A stretch of 64,000 bases of DNA, from assembly GCF_011058155.1 (NCBI RefSeq), contig NZ_JAALFC010000012.1:16097-80096 (forward strand), written 5' to 3'. This DNA is from Litoribacterium kuwaitense. GTDB lineage: Bacteria > Bacillota > Bacilli > Bacillales > DSM-28697. The position numbers and the translations under genes are program-made. The notes under the pieces are model-generated. The model did no database searches. It was not told where the DNA came from and saw nothing but the letters and a program-made list of their open reading frames with translations. Positions 1-8,815 of the stretch are shown in pieces. Numbering within the stretch: position 1 is the stretch's first letter; each line of letters opens with the position of its first letter.

Positions 1-708
1 CTCATTATTCATCGTAACGACAGCTTGCGGCTCAATGAAAAGTGTTTGTCCAGATGCCGACTGATCATGAACGATACCGCCGATTGCTTGTCGATATTCC
101 TGTTTCACAGGGACGACGAAACGATCATTCCGGATTGTAATAATTGAATCGGACAACATCTTTTGTGTTGAACTTGATTTTGTCATCTGGTTAAGCTTGT
201 CACGTACCCGTGACTCTGTTGTCCGGCGCTGGCGCCGAATGACACCAAGGGTATGGCTCGCAGAATCTGATACGGCTCCATGCTCGTCAATACATTGCTC
301 AATGTGCCTGCGCAATTCAGCTAAGCCGTGTATATGGTCTATCGTTTCGTATAAATGAGGGAGATCTTCTCCCTCTTCTCTTAAGTCATCAGTAAAGCGC
401 TGCATTTGCTGACCTGCATAAATCGTTAATGCAACAGCACTGAGCTCTTCAGGGTTTAAAGCACCACCAATCTCGGCGCGTTTAATATGCGGACGAATGT
501 CAGACATTCCCCCAAGAGGAACGTGACCTTTTTTACGCACAATCGTCGCTGCTTCGTCAGTTTGTTCATGCCATATTTGCACTTTCTCAAATGAAGGAGA
601 AGGCATTAACGTATTCGCTTTTTCTTTTCCTAGCGATGACGAGGCATGCTGGGCTAGCGCTTGACGAACCTTTTGAAACTCTAGCACATGAATCGCACGT
701 TCGTTCAT
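1..708 (-). CDS. mutS2: MutS2 family endonuclease/ATPase, N-terminal part (gene runs off the window)
   Basis: The open frame starts at the ATG at 706-708 (MNERAIHVLEFQKV...) and stays open to base 1, so only about 236 N-terminal residues are visible. The sequence matches the MutS2/MutSB core region (helical lever and clamp area, with a stretch reading RNDRFVVPVKQEYR). The ATPase, KOW and Smr domains lie outside the window. MutS2 family proteins act on branched DNA, suppress homologous recombination, and in B. subtilis help rescue collided ribosomes. The gene sits directly upstream-adjacent to polX as in B. subtilis (mutSB-yshC). Identity rests on sequence pattern plus synteny. Confidence 0.9.
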   Translation of the reverse strand, partial: MNERAIHVLEFQKVRQALAQHASSSLGKEKANTLMPSPSFEKVQIWHEQTDEAATIVRKKGHVPLGGMSDIRPHIKRAEIGGALNPEELSAVALTIYAGQQMQRFTDDLREEGEDLPHLYETIDHIHGLAELRRHIEQCIDEHGAVSDSASHTLGVIRRQRRTTESRVRDKLNQMTKSSSTQKMLSDSIITIRNDRFVVPVKQEYRQAIGGIVHDQSASGQTLFIEPQAVVTMNNE

Positions 709-722
709 AGTATCCCTCTTTT

Positions 723-2432
723 CTACTTCAAATTCGGTCGATTGATCCACTGTTTAAAAGCGTTCTTCGACTTTGTATTTAAAACTTGCTCGGGCTTCGC
801 AAACGCTTTGCGAGCGATGCGAACACCTTCTTCCATATCGGAAAGCATTTCAATGCTATGGGCGTCGGTTGAAATAGAAATTGGCACACCGGCTGCGATA
901 ACTTTTTCAAGCCAGCTGTGATGCAAATCGAATCGATTTGGATTGGCGTTCAGCTCTAAAGCTGTATTCGTTTCGCTTGCGAGGTGGATTAAAGCGTCAA
1001 CATCAACTTTATAGCCATCACGCCTTCCAATCAAGCGTCCCGTTGGATGAGCAATTAAATCAACATGAGCATTTTTCAAAGCATTCTCAAGACGCTGCAT
1101 GATTTTGTCACTCGACTGCTGAAATGATGAATGAATCGAGGCAATGACAAAGTCCATTTCCTGTAGCAAGTCATCTTCATAATCCAATGACCCATCTGGA
1201 AGAATGTCCATTTCAGTCCCTTTAAATATATGAATGCCTCCAATTTGTTCATTCACTCGATCGATTTCTTCGCTTTGTCGCCGCAGGCGGTCAGAGGTTA
1301 ACCCATTTGCTACTCGGAGTGATACTGAATGGTCTGTGATTACAATATACTCATAGCCCCTCGCTTTAGCTGCAAGTGCCATTTCCTCAACCGAATGCGC
1401 ACCATCGCTCCATGTCGTATGCATATGGAGGTCACCACGAACATGAGAAAGCTTGAGGAGTTCCGGAATACGTTCTACGAGGTCAAATTCTTTATGGCCT
1501 TGACGTATTTCTGGAGGCATCCACGGCAGGTTATATCGTGCATAAAGAGCTTCCTCACTCTCTGGAACGACTAGTCCATGCTCTGTTTCAATGCCATATT
1601 CAGAGATTTTTTCTGCCCGTTCCTTGGCGATCTGCCTCATCCGAACGTTATGCTCTTTAGAACCTGTGAAATGATGAAGCGTCGCCGCAAATTCATCAGG
1701 AGAAACGAGGCGAAAATCGACTTGAATCGACGGATGATCCGCGCGAATCGTCACTTTTTTTTCACCGCCAGCGATCACTTCTTCAACACTGTCCATCGTC
1801 TTTAACCGTTCACTGACGCCTGCAGCATGTTTAGTGGCAACAATCATATCAAGATCTTTCACCGTTTCTTCAGTCCGCCGGAAACTTCCTCCAAGCTCAG
1901 CCTTTTCAACGCCTTCAAGTTGGCATACTTCATGCAGCAACCGCTGCGCAAATGTGCGAACAGAAGCATAGGACAGCCTTTGATTCGTATCCTCATTCTT
2001 TTCTAGCGCTTCTAGTATTTTCAGCTCTGATTTTTCACCAAACCCCGGAAGCTGGCGAACCTTTTGCTGTTCACACGCTGCTTTTAACGTTGCAGCATCA
2101 CGAATGCCAAGTTCCTGTGAGAGCTTGGCAATCTTTTTGCCGCCTAGTCCTGGAAGGCTTAACAAAGGTGGCAACCCTGGCGGAATCGTCGCCTCCAATT
2201 CTTCGAGCAAAGGTGAATGGCCGTTCGTAACACAGTCTGAGATGACTTGTGCTGTTCCTTTCCCGATTCCTTTTAAGGCAGATGGATCCTCGATCTCATC
2301 CATACTTTTCTCGATCTGCTCTAAGGCAGCCGCTGCTCTACGGTATGCAGCCGTTTTAAACGTATTTTCTCCTTTGATTTCTAACAAAACAGCGATGGTT
2401 TCTAACACACGAATAATCTCTTTTTTATTCAT
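723..2432 (-). CDS. polX: DNA polymerase/3'-5' exonuclease PolX
   Basis: The 569-residue protein has the length of B. subtilis PolX (YshC). The N-terminal half is a family X polymerase: helix-hairpin-helix segments around LKGIGKGTAQVI and LPGLGGKKIAKL, then a nucleotidyltransferase palm with GGSFRR and the acidic motif DLDMI. The C-terminal part is a PHP domain beginning near GDLHMHTTWSDG, with metal-binding His and Asp residues and later IASIHSS, LIAHPTGR and STDAHS. It fills short gaps and removes damaged 3' ends in base-excision repair. It lies downstream of the CvpA-family gene, separated by a terminator, and upstream of mutS2. Confidence 0.95.
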   Translation of the reverse strand: MNKKEIIRVLETIAVLLEIKGENTFKTAAYRRAAAALEQIEKSMDEIEDPSALKGIGKGTAQVISDCVTNGHSPLLEELEATIPPGLPPLLSLPGLGGKKIAKLSQELGIRDAATLKAACEQQKVRQLPGFGEKSELKILEALEKNEDTNQRLSYASVRTFAQRLLHEVCQLEGVEKAELGGSFRRTEETVKDLDMIVATKHAAGVSERLKTMDSVEEVIAGGEKKVTIRADHPSIQVDFRLVSPDEFAATLHHFTGSKEHNVRMRQIAKERAEKISEYGIETEHGLVVPESEEALYARYNLPWMPPEIRQGHKEFDLVERIPELLKLSHVRGDLHMHTTWSDGAHSVEEMALAAKARGYEYIVITDHSVSLRVANGLTSDRLRRQSEEIDRVNEQIGGIHIFKGTEMDILPDGSLDYEDDLLQEMDFVIASIHSSFQQSSDKIMQRLENALKNAHVDLIAHPTGRLIGRRDGYKVDVDALIHLASETNTALELNANPNRFDLHHSWLEKVIAAGVPISISTDAHSIEMLSDMEEGVRIARKAFAKPEQVLNTKSKNAFKQWINRPNLK

Positions 2433-2483
2433 GTCTACACTCCTTCATTAACGAAAGATAGATCACAGCCCTAAATCACCCGA

Positions 2484-2531
2484 TAAAAAAGCGCTAAAAG
2501 CTCCTCCTAACAGGAACTAGGAGAAGCTTTT
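2484..2531 (-). terminator. Rho-independent terminator after the CvpA-family gene
   Basis: Inverted repeat 2496-2509 / 2518-2531 (stem AAAAGC-TCTCCTA type, about 13 pairs) is followed on the minus strand by a T-run at 2485-2490. It starts only 3 bases past the stop of the CvpA-family gene. Confidence 0.85.
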
Positions 2532-2534
2532 ATG

Positions 2535-3074
2535 TCACTGGTTCGTTTGAACAAACCAGCGCTCTTTTATTTCCTGGGAAAGTATAGGCGTTTTTTCAAC
2601 GATGACTTTAGCTATACTCGAATCATCAATACTTCGCTGTACCTGTTCGACAGGCGTTAATGCTGCGACATATAATAGGACAAAAATGATAAGATAGACT
2701 TCTATTAACCCAAATGCCCCACCTAGCGCGCGATTTACCGTACTTAACAGCGGCAAGTCCGCTAAAAAATCAAGCATGGCACCGATCATTTGCAGGATAA
2801 TTTTCGTGCCAAAAAAAAGAACAGCAAAAGCGACCCCTTGATAGAACGTTTGTTCCAAAAAGATACCATCCGCAAACAACGCGAAAGTACCGTCTTCACC
2901 TCCAGAATAAGGGATCCAAAATTTTATCATTTGACTAAACTCTTTATAATATAAAAAAGCAACAATAAATGAAATGACTAGACCTGCCATATGTATCACT
3001 TGCAGAATGAGGCCTCTTCGAATACCAATAAAAAAGCCGGCACAAAGAATTACAAATATAATGACGTTAAGCAT
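2535..3074 (-). CDS. CvpA family membrane protein (YshB-like)
   Basis: The 179-residue protein is hydrophobic with about four predicted membrane segments (MLNVIIFVILCAGFFIGIRRG; HMAGLVISFIVAFLYY; FAVLFFGTKIILQMIGAML; GLIEVYLIIFVLLYVAAL). The N-terminal GxRRGLxxQ-type motif after the first helix and the FLADLPLLSTVNRALGGAFG loop are typical of the CvpA/colicin V production family. Its biochemical role is not established. It overlaps the 3' end of zapA by 8 bases, so the two are cotranscribed, as yshA-yshB are in B. subtilis. Confidence 0.85.
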   Translation of the reverse strand: MLNVIIFVILCAGFFIGIRRGLILQVIHMAGLVISFIVAFLYYKEFSQMIKFWIPYSGGEDGTFALFADGIFLEQTFYQGVAFAVLFFGTKIILQMIGAMLDFLADLPLLSTVNRALGGAFGLIEVYLIIFVLLYVAALTPVEQVQRSIDDSSIAKVIVEKTPILSQEIKERWFVQTNQ

Positions 3075-3360
3075 CCTTTAGTTTTTCCTCTTTCCGAATA
3101 TAATCCTGCAATAAATCATGCTCTTTTTGCAGTTGATCGTACGATTCCTGTAATTTTAAATGATCGCTCATAATGTTGATCGCTGTCAGCATAGCCACTC
3201 GGTTCATCCCTAAGTAAGGGTGCTTTAAATCTATTTCCCTCATAGTTTCGTCCACGGTTTCTGCCACTTCACGAATATGGGAAGTATTTTCTGAACCAAC
3301 GATCGTAAACGATTGTCCAAGGATTTGGATAGTTGTTTTATTTTTATTCTTACTAGACAA
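3067..3360 (-). CDS. zapA: Cell division protein ZapA
   Basis: The 97-residue protein fits the ZapA family: an N-terminal beta domain with GQSFTIVGSENTSHIREVAE and a C-terminal coiled coil (LKLQESYDQLQKEHDLLQDY). ZapA bundles and stabilises FtsZ filaments at the division ring. The start is a TTG at 3358-3360, chosen because AGGGGG lies 8 bases upstream and no better ATG exists. It is the first gene of the zapA-cvpA unit. In B. subtilis rnhC lies on the other side; here that interval has no gene. Confidence 0.9.
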   Translation of the reverse strand: MSSKNKNKTTIQILGQSFTIVGSENTSHIREVAETVDETMREIDLKHPYLGMNRVAMLTAINIMSDHLKLQESYDQLQKEHDLLQDYIRKEEKLKDA

Positions 3361-3546
3361 CGAAAATACCCCCTAAAAAGTTGACAATCTTCTTAGTATG
3401 ATAACACGAATCCCTTTTTAAAAGAAAATAAATCAGGGATATTCATGTATTATTTCGTCGAAAAAGGTGATTTTCCTGTCATTTGCAAGGGAATTTTACC
3501 ATTTTGCCAATTTAATCGGATCACTTTTCACGCGTTAGTAACTTAT

Positions 3547-3698
3547 TTCCTTAAACCGTTGATTAAAATTAAGGACTCAACCTGTTGGATTAACATTTTA
3601 CATACCGTCGGTCACGCCTCATGAACTGCACGTTCTTTTTGAGTCTTCTCTCCGCCTACGTTCTTCGTCTGCCGAGTTTTTTGATCTGATTTAAGGAA
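3547..3698 (+). repeat. Possible divergent copy of the intergenic structured repeat, bounded by a 9-bp inverted repeat
   Basis: TTCCTTAAA at 3547-3555 pairs perfectly with TTTAAGGAA at 3690-3698. Inside, around 3619-3660, the sequence runs CTCATGAACT, a short loop, GTTCT, then GTC-TTC-CTC-rich sequence and CGCCTA. This follows the order of the centre of the repeat found at 30426-30760 and 48030-48147. The flanks differ, so membership is tentative. Confidence 0.4.
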
Positions 3699-3721
3699 TT
3701 TTGCACGCATGTTCGACTAAA

Positions 3722-3760
3722 AAGAAAATGTAGACAAAACCAAAAATGATTTTGTCTACA
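3722..3760 (-). terminator. Terminator downstream of pheST
   Basis: The perfect 11-bp stem TGTAGACAAAA (3729-3739) / TTTTGTCTACA (3750-3760) is followed on the minus strand by a T-rich tail. The same TGTAGACAAA stem recurs after icd, and in variant form after pyk. Confidence 0.8.
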
Positions 3761-3803
3761 CGCTTAGCCGTTAGCTAATGATTACGACTGTTTATACATT
3801 TAG

Positions 3804-6224
3804 TTATGATGAACGTAGCTCTGCGCCAAACGTACGCTCTAATTTACCTAGAACTGCTTCATACGCTTCAGTCACTTCTTCATCTGTAAGTGTGCGTTCA
3901 GCATGACTAAACCGGAGTGAAAATGCGAGTGATTTCTTTCCTTTTTCGAGACGCTCTCCTTCGTACACATCAAACAATGCTACATTTGTCAATAATGAAC
4001 CGCCCGCTTGTCTCATTTGCATTTCAATCTCACCAGCAGATGCCGTTTGATCAACAACTAAAGCAATATCTCTCGTCACTGCAGGGTATTTAGGTACAGG
4101 TACGTATGTGTTTTTCGCTTGACTTTGGAGAATCCATGGTGACGTTTTTAATTCAAAAACGTACGTATCATCAAGATCGAGTTCTTGTGCAACATGTGGA
4201 TGCAATTGACCGATAAATCCAATCACTTCTCCATCGTAAACGATCGATGCAGTCCTTCCAGGGTGCAATTCTTCGCGCTGATCTGCTCTAAATGACACTT
4301 GACCTGTAACACCAAACTCAGTGAAAAGCATTTCGACAACGCCTTTTAATGAAAAAAAGTCAACGTCTTGCTTTTGCGCAAGCCAGCTTTGCGCTTGGAC
4401 TTCACCTGATATAACGCCTGCAACGTGTCGATGCTCTTCATGATGTTCTGGACCGCTCTCTGATACATAGACAGAACCGACTTCGTAAAGTGCTCTTCTC
4501 GCTACTGAACGACGTTGGTTGTGGCCAATTGCATCGAGCAGATGAGGCAACAAACTATGACGCAAGACTTGGCGTTCCTCAGTCATTGGTGACGCGACTG
4601 CAAGAGAGCGAAGTTCTGGATACATAGAAAATTGGCTCGCTTTACTTTCATGTGTTAAAGAGTACGTAATTGCTTCGTGCATACCCGCAGCTTCAAGCAA
4701 TCTCCTCATTTTTCGTACCGACTGCTGTGTTGGTGTTAAACCGATGTCTGCTGGTATGGATGCAGGAATTGTCGCAGGCAGACGATCATATCCGTAAAGA
4801 CGACCAACCTCTTCAATTAAATCTTCAGCAATGGAAATATCAGGTCGCCTTGTCGGCACGATGACATGAAACACTCCATTCGATACGTCAACGGAAAAAT
4901 GCAAGGCTGTTAACGTACGTTCTACTTCAGCTTCAGAAAGTGTCGTACCAAGTAATCCATTGATTTCCTCAAGCGATACAGATACCGTTTGAGCTGTTGG
5001 TACTGTCGCTTTTGCGGTGACAGAACCTTTTCGCACTGACCCTCCCGCGTATTTTTCCAGCAAATAAGCGGCACGGTTGGCTGCTTTTATTGTTCGCTCA
5101 GGATCAACACGTTTTTCAAAGCGTGCACTCGAGTCGCTGCGAAGACCATGAGCTCTTGACGTTTGGCGAACGGCATCCGGAGAGAAGTAAGCCGCTTCCA
5201 GCAAGACGGTCGTCGTCTCCGATGTGACCTCTGTATCTTGACCTCCCATGACACCTGCCATCGCAATCGGCTTCATGCCATTCGTAATGACAAGCTGCCC
5301 TTCAGCTAATGAACGTGTCTGCCCGTCAAGTGTAATCATACTCTCGTTCGCTTTGGCATGACGTACAACAATTTGCTTTGACCCGAGCCGGTCGTAGTCA
5401 AAGGCATGCAACGGCTGTCCGTATTCAAGTAATACGTAGTTTGTAATGTCAACAACGTTATTAATCGGACGGATGCCGGCGCTCATCAGTCGACGCTGCA
5501 TCCAAAATGGCGCTGGCTTAATGGTAACATTGTCAATCATCTTGGCGATATATAACGGGTTGTCCTCAGGTGCTTCAACAATGACCTCAATCGCATCATG
5601 AGCGTCAAGTTCACTTTCCTGAATGTCTTCTTTCGGCCAACTCACATCGCCTTCAAGAATTGCTGCGGTTTCATAAGCGACACCGACCATACTCATACAA
5701 TCGCCACGATTTGCGGTCAGCTCAAGCTCGATGACTGTATCATCAAGCTGCAATGCATCGCTCACTGGTGTCCCTGCGTCAGCTTCACCATCATAGACAA
5801 AAATGCCGTCAGCATATTCTTTCGGAACGAGCGCTTGCGGAATGCCAAGCTCTGACAGAGAACATATCATTCCTTCAGAGGCTGTGCCACGAAGCTTCGC
5901 TTTTTTGATTTTAATGCCACCAGGAAGACGAGCGCCTGGGCGTGCTACGATCACCGTTTGACCAGCAGCTACATTCGGCGCACCGCAAACGATTTGCGCG
6001 CTCTCTTCATCACCGACACGTACTTGACAGACGCTGAGCTTGTCGGCATTAGGATGAGGCTCACACGATTCAACGTATCCTAGAACGATATGATCGAGTG
6101 TAGAATTCCATTGGCTGATTTGTTCTACTTCGATTCCTGTCCGAGTCACTTTTTCGGCAAGATTTGCTGGTGACTCTGTAGAGACATCTACATATTGACT
6201 CAACCATTTATAAGAAACAAGCAT
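3804..6224 (-). CDS. pheT: Phenylalanine--tRNA ligase beta subunit
   Basis: The 806-residue protein matches the bacterial PheT length and domain order. An N-terminal tRNA-binding (EMAP-like) domain contains ESCEPHPNADKLSVCQV. The B3/B4 editing domain and B5 domain follow (GSVTAKATV... EDLIEEVGRLYGYDRLP), then a catalytic-like core. The C-terminal FDX-ACB anticodon-binding domain begins with PKYPAVTRDIALVVD. With PheS it forms the heterotetramer that charges tRNA-Phe. It lies 15 bases downstream of pheS in one operon controlled by the T-box leader and ends at the hairpin at 3729-3760. Confidence 0.97.
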   Translation of the reverse strand: MLVSYKWLSQYVDVSTESPANLAEKVTRTGIEVEQISQWNSTLDHIVLGYVESCEPHPNADKLSVCQVRVGDEESAQIVCGAPNVAAGQTVIVARPGARLPGGIKIKKAKLRGTASEGMICSLSELGIPQALVPKEYADGIFVYDGEADAGTPVSDALQLDDTVIELELTANRGDCMSMVGVAYETAAILEGDVSWPKEDIQESELDAHDAIEVIVEAPEDNPLYIAKMIDNVTIKPAPFWMQRRLMSAGIRPINNVVDITNYVLLEYGQPLHAFDYDRLGSKQIVVRHAKANESMITLDGQTRSLAEGQLVITNGMKPIAMAGVMGGQDTEVTSETTTVLLEAAYFSPDAVRQTSRAHGLRSDSSARFEKRVDPERTIKAANRAAYLLEKYAGGSVRKGSVTAKATVPTAQTVSVSLEEINGLLGTTLSEAEVERTLTALHFSVDVSNGVFHVIVPTRRPDISIAEDLIEEVGRLYGYDRLPATIPASIPADIGLTPTQQSVRKMRRLLEAAGMHEAITYSLTHESKASQFSMYPELRSLAVASPMTEERQVLRHSLLPHLLDAIGHNQRRSVARRALYEVGSVYVSESGPEHHEEHRHVAGVISGEVQAQSWLAQKQDVDFFSLKGVVEMLFTEFGVTGQVSFRADQREELHPGRTASIVYDGEVIGFIGQLHPHVAQELDLDDTYVFELKTSPWILQSQAKNTYVPVPKYPAVTRDIALVVDQTASAGEIEMQMRQAGGSLLTNVALFDVYEGERLEKGKKSLAFSLRFSHAERTLTDEEVTEAYEAVLGKLERTFGAELRSS

Positions 6225-6239
6225 GCTCTCAACTCTCCC

Positions 6240-7271
6240 TTACCTGTTAAATTGCTGAATAAAACGAATGTCATTTGTGTAAAAATGGCGAATATCTTCA
6301 ATGCCATATCTAAGCATCGCTACACGGTCAGGTCCCATCCCAAAAGCAAAGCCGGAATACTCTTCAGGGTCAAAACCTGCCATTTTTAGCACATTCGGAT
6401 GAACCATTCCTGCGCCTAAAATTTCAATCCAACCCGTTTTCTTACATACCGAGCAGCCTTCTCCTTGACATATACTACAAGAGATATCAACTTCAACGGA
6501 TGGCTCAGTAAACGGAAAATAACTAGGACGTAAACGGATATCACGTTCTTCACCAAACATTTCTTTGGCAAAGCGCTCAAGAGTGCCTTTGAGATCGCTC
6601 ATTTGAATGCCCCGATCGATCACCATGCCTTCAATTTGCATAAACTGGTGCGAATGTGTAGCATCGTCGGTATCCCGTCTGTACACTTTCCCTGGACATA
6701 TGATTTTAAGTGGTCCTTTTCCGTTCTGCTTCTCCATTGAACGCGGTTGAACTGGAGATGTTTGCGTTCTAAGCAGGAACTCTTCAGTAATGTAGAATGA
6801 GTCTTGCGTATCGCGAGCCGGGTGATCGGGCGGCATGTTGAGCGCTTCAAAGTTGTAATAATCACTCTCCACCTCAGGCCCTTCAGCAATCGTATAACCC
6901 ATTGATAGGAAAAAATCCTCAATCTCTTCAATAACGAGCGTCAAAGGATGTGGGTGTCCTACTTGCTGGGGCATCCCCGGAAGCGTGACATCGAGCGTTT
7001 CCTGTTCTAGTTTTCGCTGCATTTCCTCAGCTTGGAGACTTTCTTGTTTCTCGTCAATGGCAATCTGAATCGCGCTTCGTACTTCATTCGCCACCTGTCC
7101 GATGACCGGTCGTTCTTCCGCAGACAGCTTACCCATGCCACGAAGCACTTCTGTCATCGGCCCTTTTTTACCTAAATATTTGACCTTTGTGTCTTGAAGA
7201 TCCTTTACACGTGTCGCTTGCTTTATCGCCTGAAGTGCTTCCTCCTGCAATGCAATCAGCTTATCTTTCAT
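6240..7271 (-). CDS. pheS: Phenylalanine--tRNA ligase alpha subunit
   Basis: The 343-residue protein is of standard PheS length. It has an N-terminal coiled-coil arm and a class II aminoacyl-tRNA synthetase core: motif 2 around [19 protein letters not shown], and motif 3 near the C terminus in [18 protein letters not shown] Cys-rich insert ([17 protein letters not shown]) is typical of bacterial PheS. The ATG at 7269-7271 has the strong site AGGAGG upstream. It is the first gene of pheST and is preceded by a T-box leader that senses uncharged tRNA-Phe. Confidence 0.97.
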   Translation of the reverse strand: MKDKLIALQEEALQAIKQATRVKDLQDTKVKYLGKKGPMTEVLRGMGKLSAEERPVIGQVANEVRSAIQIAIDEKQESLQAEEMQRKLEQETLDVTLPGMPQQVGHPHPLTLVIEEIEDFFLSMGYTIAEGPEVESDYYNFEALNMPPDHPARDTQDSFYITEEFLLRTQTSPVQPRSMEKQNGKGPLKIICPGKVYRRDTDDATHSHQFMQIEGMVIDRGIQMSDLKGTLERFAKEMFGEERDIRLRPSYFPFTEPSVEVDISCSICQGEGCSVCKKTGWIEILGAGMVHPNVLKMAGFDPEEYSGFAFGMGPDRVAMLRYGIEDIRHFYTNDIRFIQQFNR

Positions 7272-7353
7272 TGCTTTTCATCCTCCTCTGGCTCCTTCCC
7301 TTAAAAACTGCCGGAGCACAAATTCATATACTAAAGAATGACATATAGAACAT

Positions 7354-7613
7354 AAAAAATCCGCCCCTAAAAAAGGGACGGACTCATTCCGCGTTACCAC
7401 CCTTGTTGGCACAAACTGCCCAACTTGACTTCAATAACGGTGAAGGTCCGGGCCACCTTTCATCTCTCCGTAGAGACTCCCGGTGCCAGCTCCTGAGTGA
7501 ATTCAAAACCCAATTCTTTTGTGGGGGCTTTCAGTCCTTGACCACCCATCCCTGTACATAGAATCACTGGATTTCTACTTAGCTCATTCTTAGCTTTTTT
7601 TCGCCTTGTTCTA
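7354..7613 (-). promoter_or_regulatory. T-box riboswitch leader of pheST
   Basis: On the minus strand the T-box core AAGGGTGGTAACGCGG lies at 7389-7404. It is followed by a terminator stem CCGTCCCT / AGGGGCGG (7361-7382) and a T-run (7354-7359) just before pheS. The upstream part folds into stem I; a TTC triplet at 7499-7501 inside TGAATTCACTC is a candidate Phe specifier codon. Uncharged tRNA-Phe would stabilise the antiterminator and permit pheST transcription. The T-box call is firm; the specifier is an inference. A chance open frame across this leader is not a gene. Confidence 0.9.
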
Positions 7614-7619
7614 TCGCTT

Positions 7620-7648
7620 AGTATAACGGCGCCTTTTGCAGAAAACAA
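7620..7648 (-). promoter_or_regulatory. Sigma-A-type promoter of the pheST leader
   Basis: -35 TTGTTT (7643-7648) and -10 TATACT (7620-7625) with a 17-base spacer, immediately upstream of the T-box leader and just past the stop codon of the methyltransferase gene. Confidence 0.7.
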
Positions 7649-7655
7649 GTCTTTC

Positions 7656-8423
7656 TTAGCCATTTTTTTTCGCTTGCAAACCGTACATCACAATGCCAGC
7701 AGCAACGGTGACGTTTAATGACTCCGTTTTCCCTGCCATCGGGATCGATATACGCTCGTTTGCAGCCGACAGTAAGTGCTCGTCGATGCCCCGACCTTCA
7801 TTGCCGAACACGACAGCATATTTTCGCTCGATTTGAACTTTCTCTAGCGGCAAACCGTCCATCGCTGTTGCAAAGATTGGAACGTTCGCTTGCGCTAGCT
7901 TGTTCACCAAACCATTTAAATCGTCTCGTATGACGGGGAGATGAAACAGCGCCCCTTGTGTCGCACGGACCGCTTTGCTGTTATACATGTCAGCACAATG
8001 CTTCCCTAAAACAACAGCCGTCATTCCAAGGACTTCAGCCGTACGAATTAAGGTGCCGAGATTCCCAGGGTCTTGAATATCATCAAGCAGCGCAAGACTG
8101 CAGTTGCTTTGAAGAATATCAGTCATAGGAGGCTTAAGGATGTGACAAACAGCGATGATCCCTTGTGGTGATTCTGTTTGACTGAGCGTCCGAATCACAT
8201 CTTCACTGCATATGATGACTTCACTATCTTTCGGCGGCTGAAATGTTTGCAGCTTGTCTTCTTCCACAAGCAGATAAGGCATCACCTGACCAGCAGAAAG
8301 AGCCTCAGCAAATAAGTGTGGACCCTCAATTAAAAACTGACTCATTTGATCTCGATATTTTTTCTTATGCAATTTCTTTAACTGCTTCACAAATGAATTT
8401 TGTGTCGAATGAATTGTTTTCAC
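7656..8423 (-). CDS. TrmH/SpoU family RNA 2'-O-methyltransferase (YsgA-like)
   Basis: The 255-residue protein has an N-terminal substrate-binding domain (NSFVKQLKKLHKKKYRDQ... FLIEGPHLFAEAL) and a C-terminal SPOUT domain. The three family motifs are LDDIQDPGNLGTLIRTAE, VFGNEGRGID and IPMAGKTESLNVTVAAGI. It transfers methyl from S-adenosylmethionine to ribose 2'-OH, most likely in 23S rRNA; the exact target cannot be read from sequence. The start is a GTG with AGAGAGG somewhat far upstream. It is divergent from sspI, and the pheST promoter begins right after its stop. B. subtilis has ysgA at the same place. Confidence 0.88.
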   Translation of the reverse strand: MKTIHSTQNSFVKQLKKLHKKKYRDQMSQFLIEGPHLFAEALSAGQVMPYLLVEEDKLQTFQPPKDSEVIICSEDVIRTLSQTESPQGIIAVCHILKPPMTDILQSNCSLALLDDIQDPGNLGTLIRTAEVLGMTAVVLGKHCADMYNSKAVRATQGALFHLPVIRDDLNGLVNKLAQANVPIFATAMDGLPLEKVQIERKYAVVFGNEGRGIDEHLLSAANERISIPMAGKTESLNVTVAAGIVMYGLQAKKNG

Positions 8424-8455
8424 GATGGCATGGGGCCTCTCTTTTTAAAGGTTGT

Positions 8456-8484
8456 TGAATAATCAATTTCGCCTTCCCATACAC
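8456..8484 (+). promoter_or_regulatory. Possible sigma-G promoter of sspI
   Basis: TGAATA (8456-8461), 16 bases, then CATACAC (8478-8484), upstream of sspI. The -35 fits the forespore sigma-G consensus well; the -10 fits only partly. sspI of B. subtilis is forespore-expressed. Confidence 0.45.
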
Positions 8485-8542
8485 TAAGCACCGTATAACA
8501 AAAAGAAGACAGATGCAAATCTGTCGCGTGGAGGCGAAGACA

Positions 8543-8749
8543 ATGGATTTGAATTTAAGAAAAGCCATTACTGCCAATGTGGCGTCGAATTCAAAAGAGG
8601 AATTGGAAGGTACCATCCTTGATGCCATCCAAAGCGGTGAAGAAAAAATGCTTCCAGGCTTAGGCGTCCTGTTTGAAATCATCTGGCAACAATCCGACGA
8701 ACAAGAGCAGGAGCAAATGCTTTCAACGTTATACGATGGGCTTAGATAA
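8543..8749 (+). CDS. sspI: Small acid-soluble spore protein SspI
   Basis: The 68-residue product begins MDLNLRKAI and contains the family signature [19 protein letters not shown], followed by [15 protein letters not shown]. It is a minor SASP made in the forespore and found only in spores. The ATG at 8543 is chosen over an earlier in-frame ATG at 8513 because GTGGAGG precedes it and family members start with MDLNLR. It is a monocistronic plus-strand gene ending at a bidirectional hairpin. Its presence shows the organism forms endospores. Confidence 0.95.
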   Translation: MDLNLRKAITANVASNSKEELEGTILDAIQSGEEKMLPGLGVLFEIIWQQSDEQEQEQMLSTLYDGLR

Positions 8750-8768
8750 AGGAAAGCCTTAAAAAGAT

Positions 8769-8800
8769 TCTCCAGCCATCCTTACCTGGCTGGAGATTTT
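8769..8800. terminator. Bidirectional terminator between sspI and the M42 peptidase gene
   Basis: The perfect 10-bp stem TCTCCAGCCA (8769-8778) / TGGCTGGAGA (8787-8796) is followed by TTTT on the plus strand. The two flanking genes converge on it. Confidence 0.85.
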
Positions 8801-8815
8801 ATTAGTTATGTGAGA

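Larger units (their letters stand above)
3361..3803. other. Intergenic region zapA-pheT without a gene
   Basis: No open frame with a ribosome binding site is visible over about 440 bases. The region holds the pheT terminator (3722-3760) and a possible divergent copy of the intergenic repeat (3547-3698). B. subtilis carries rnhC (ribonuclease HIII) at this position; no RNase HIII sequence is recognisable here. Confidence 0.6.

Noticed and set aside
7460..7663. 67-residue minus-strand open frame MAKKDLFSAKGAVIL...
   Set aside because: It spans the promoter and T-box leader of pheST; its composition follows the RNA element and no family or binding site supports a protein.
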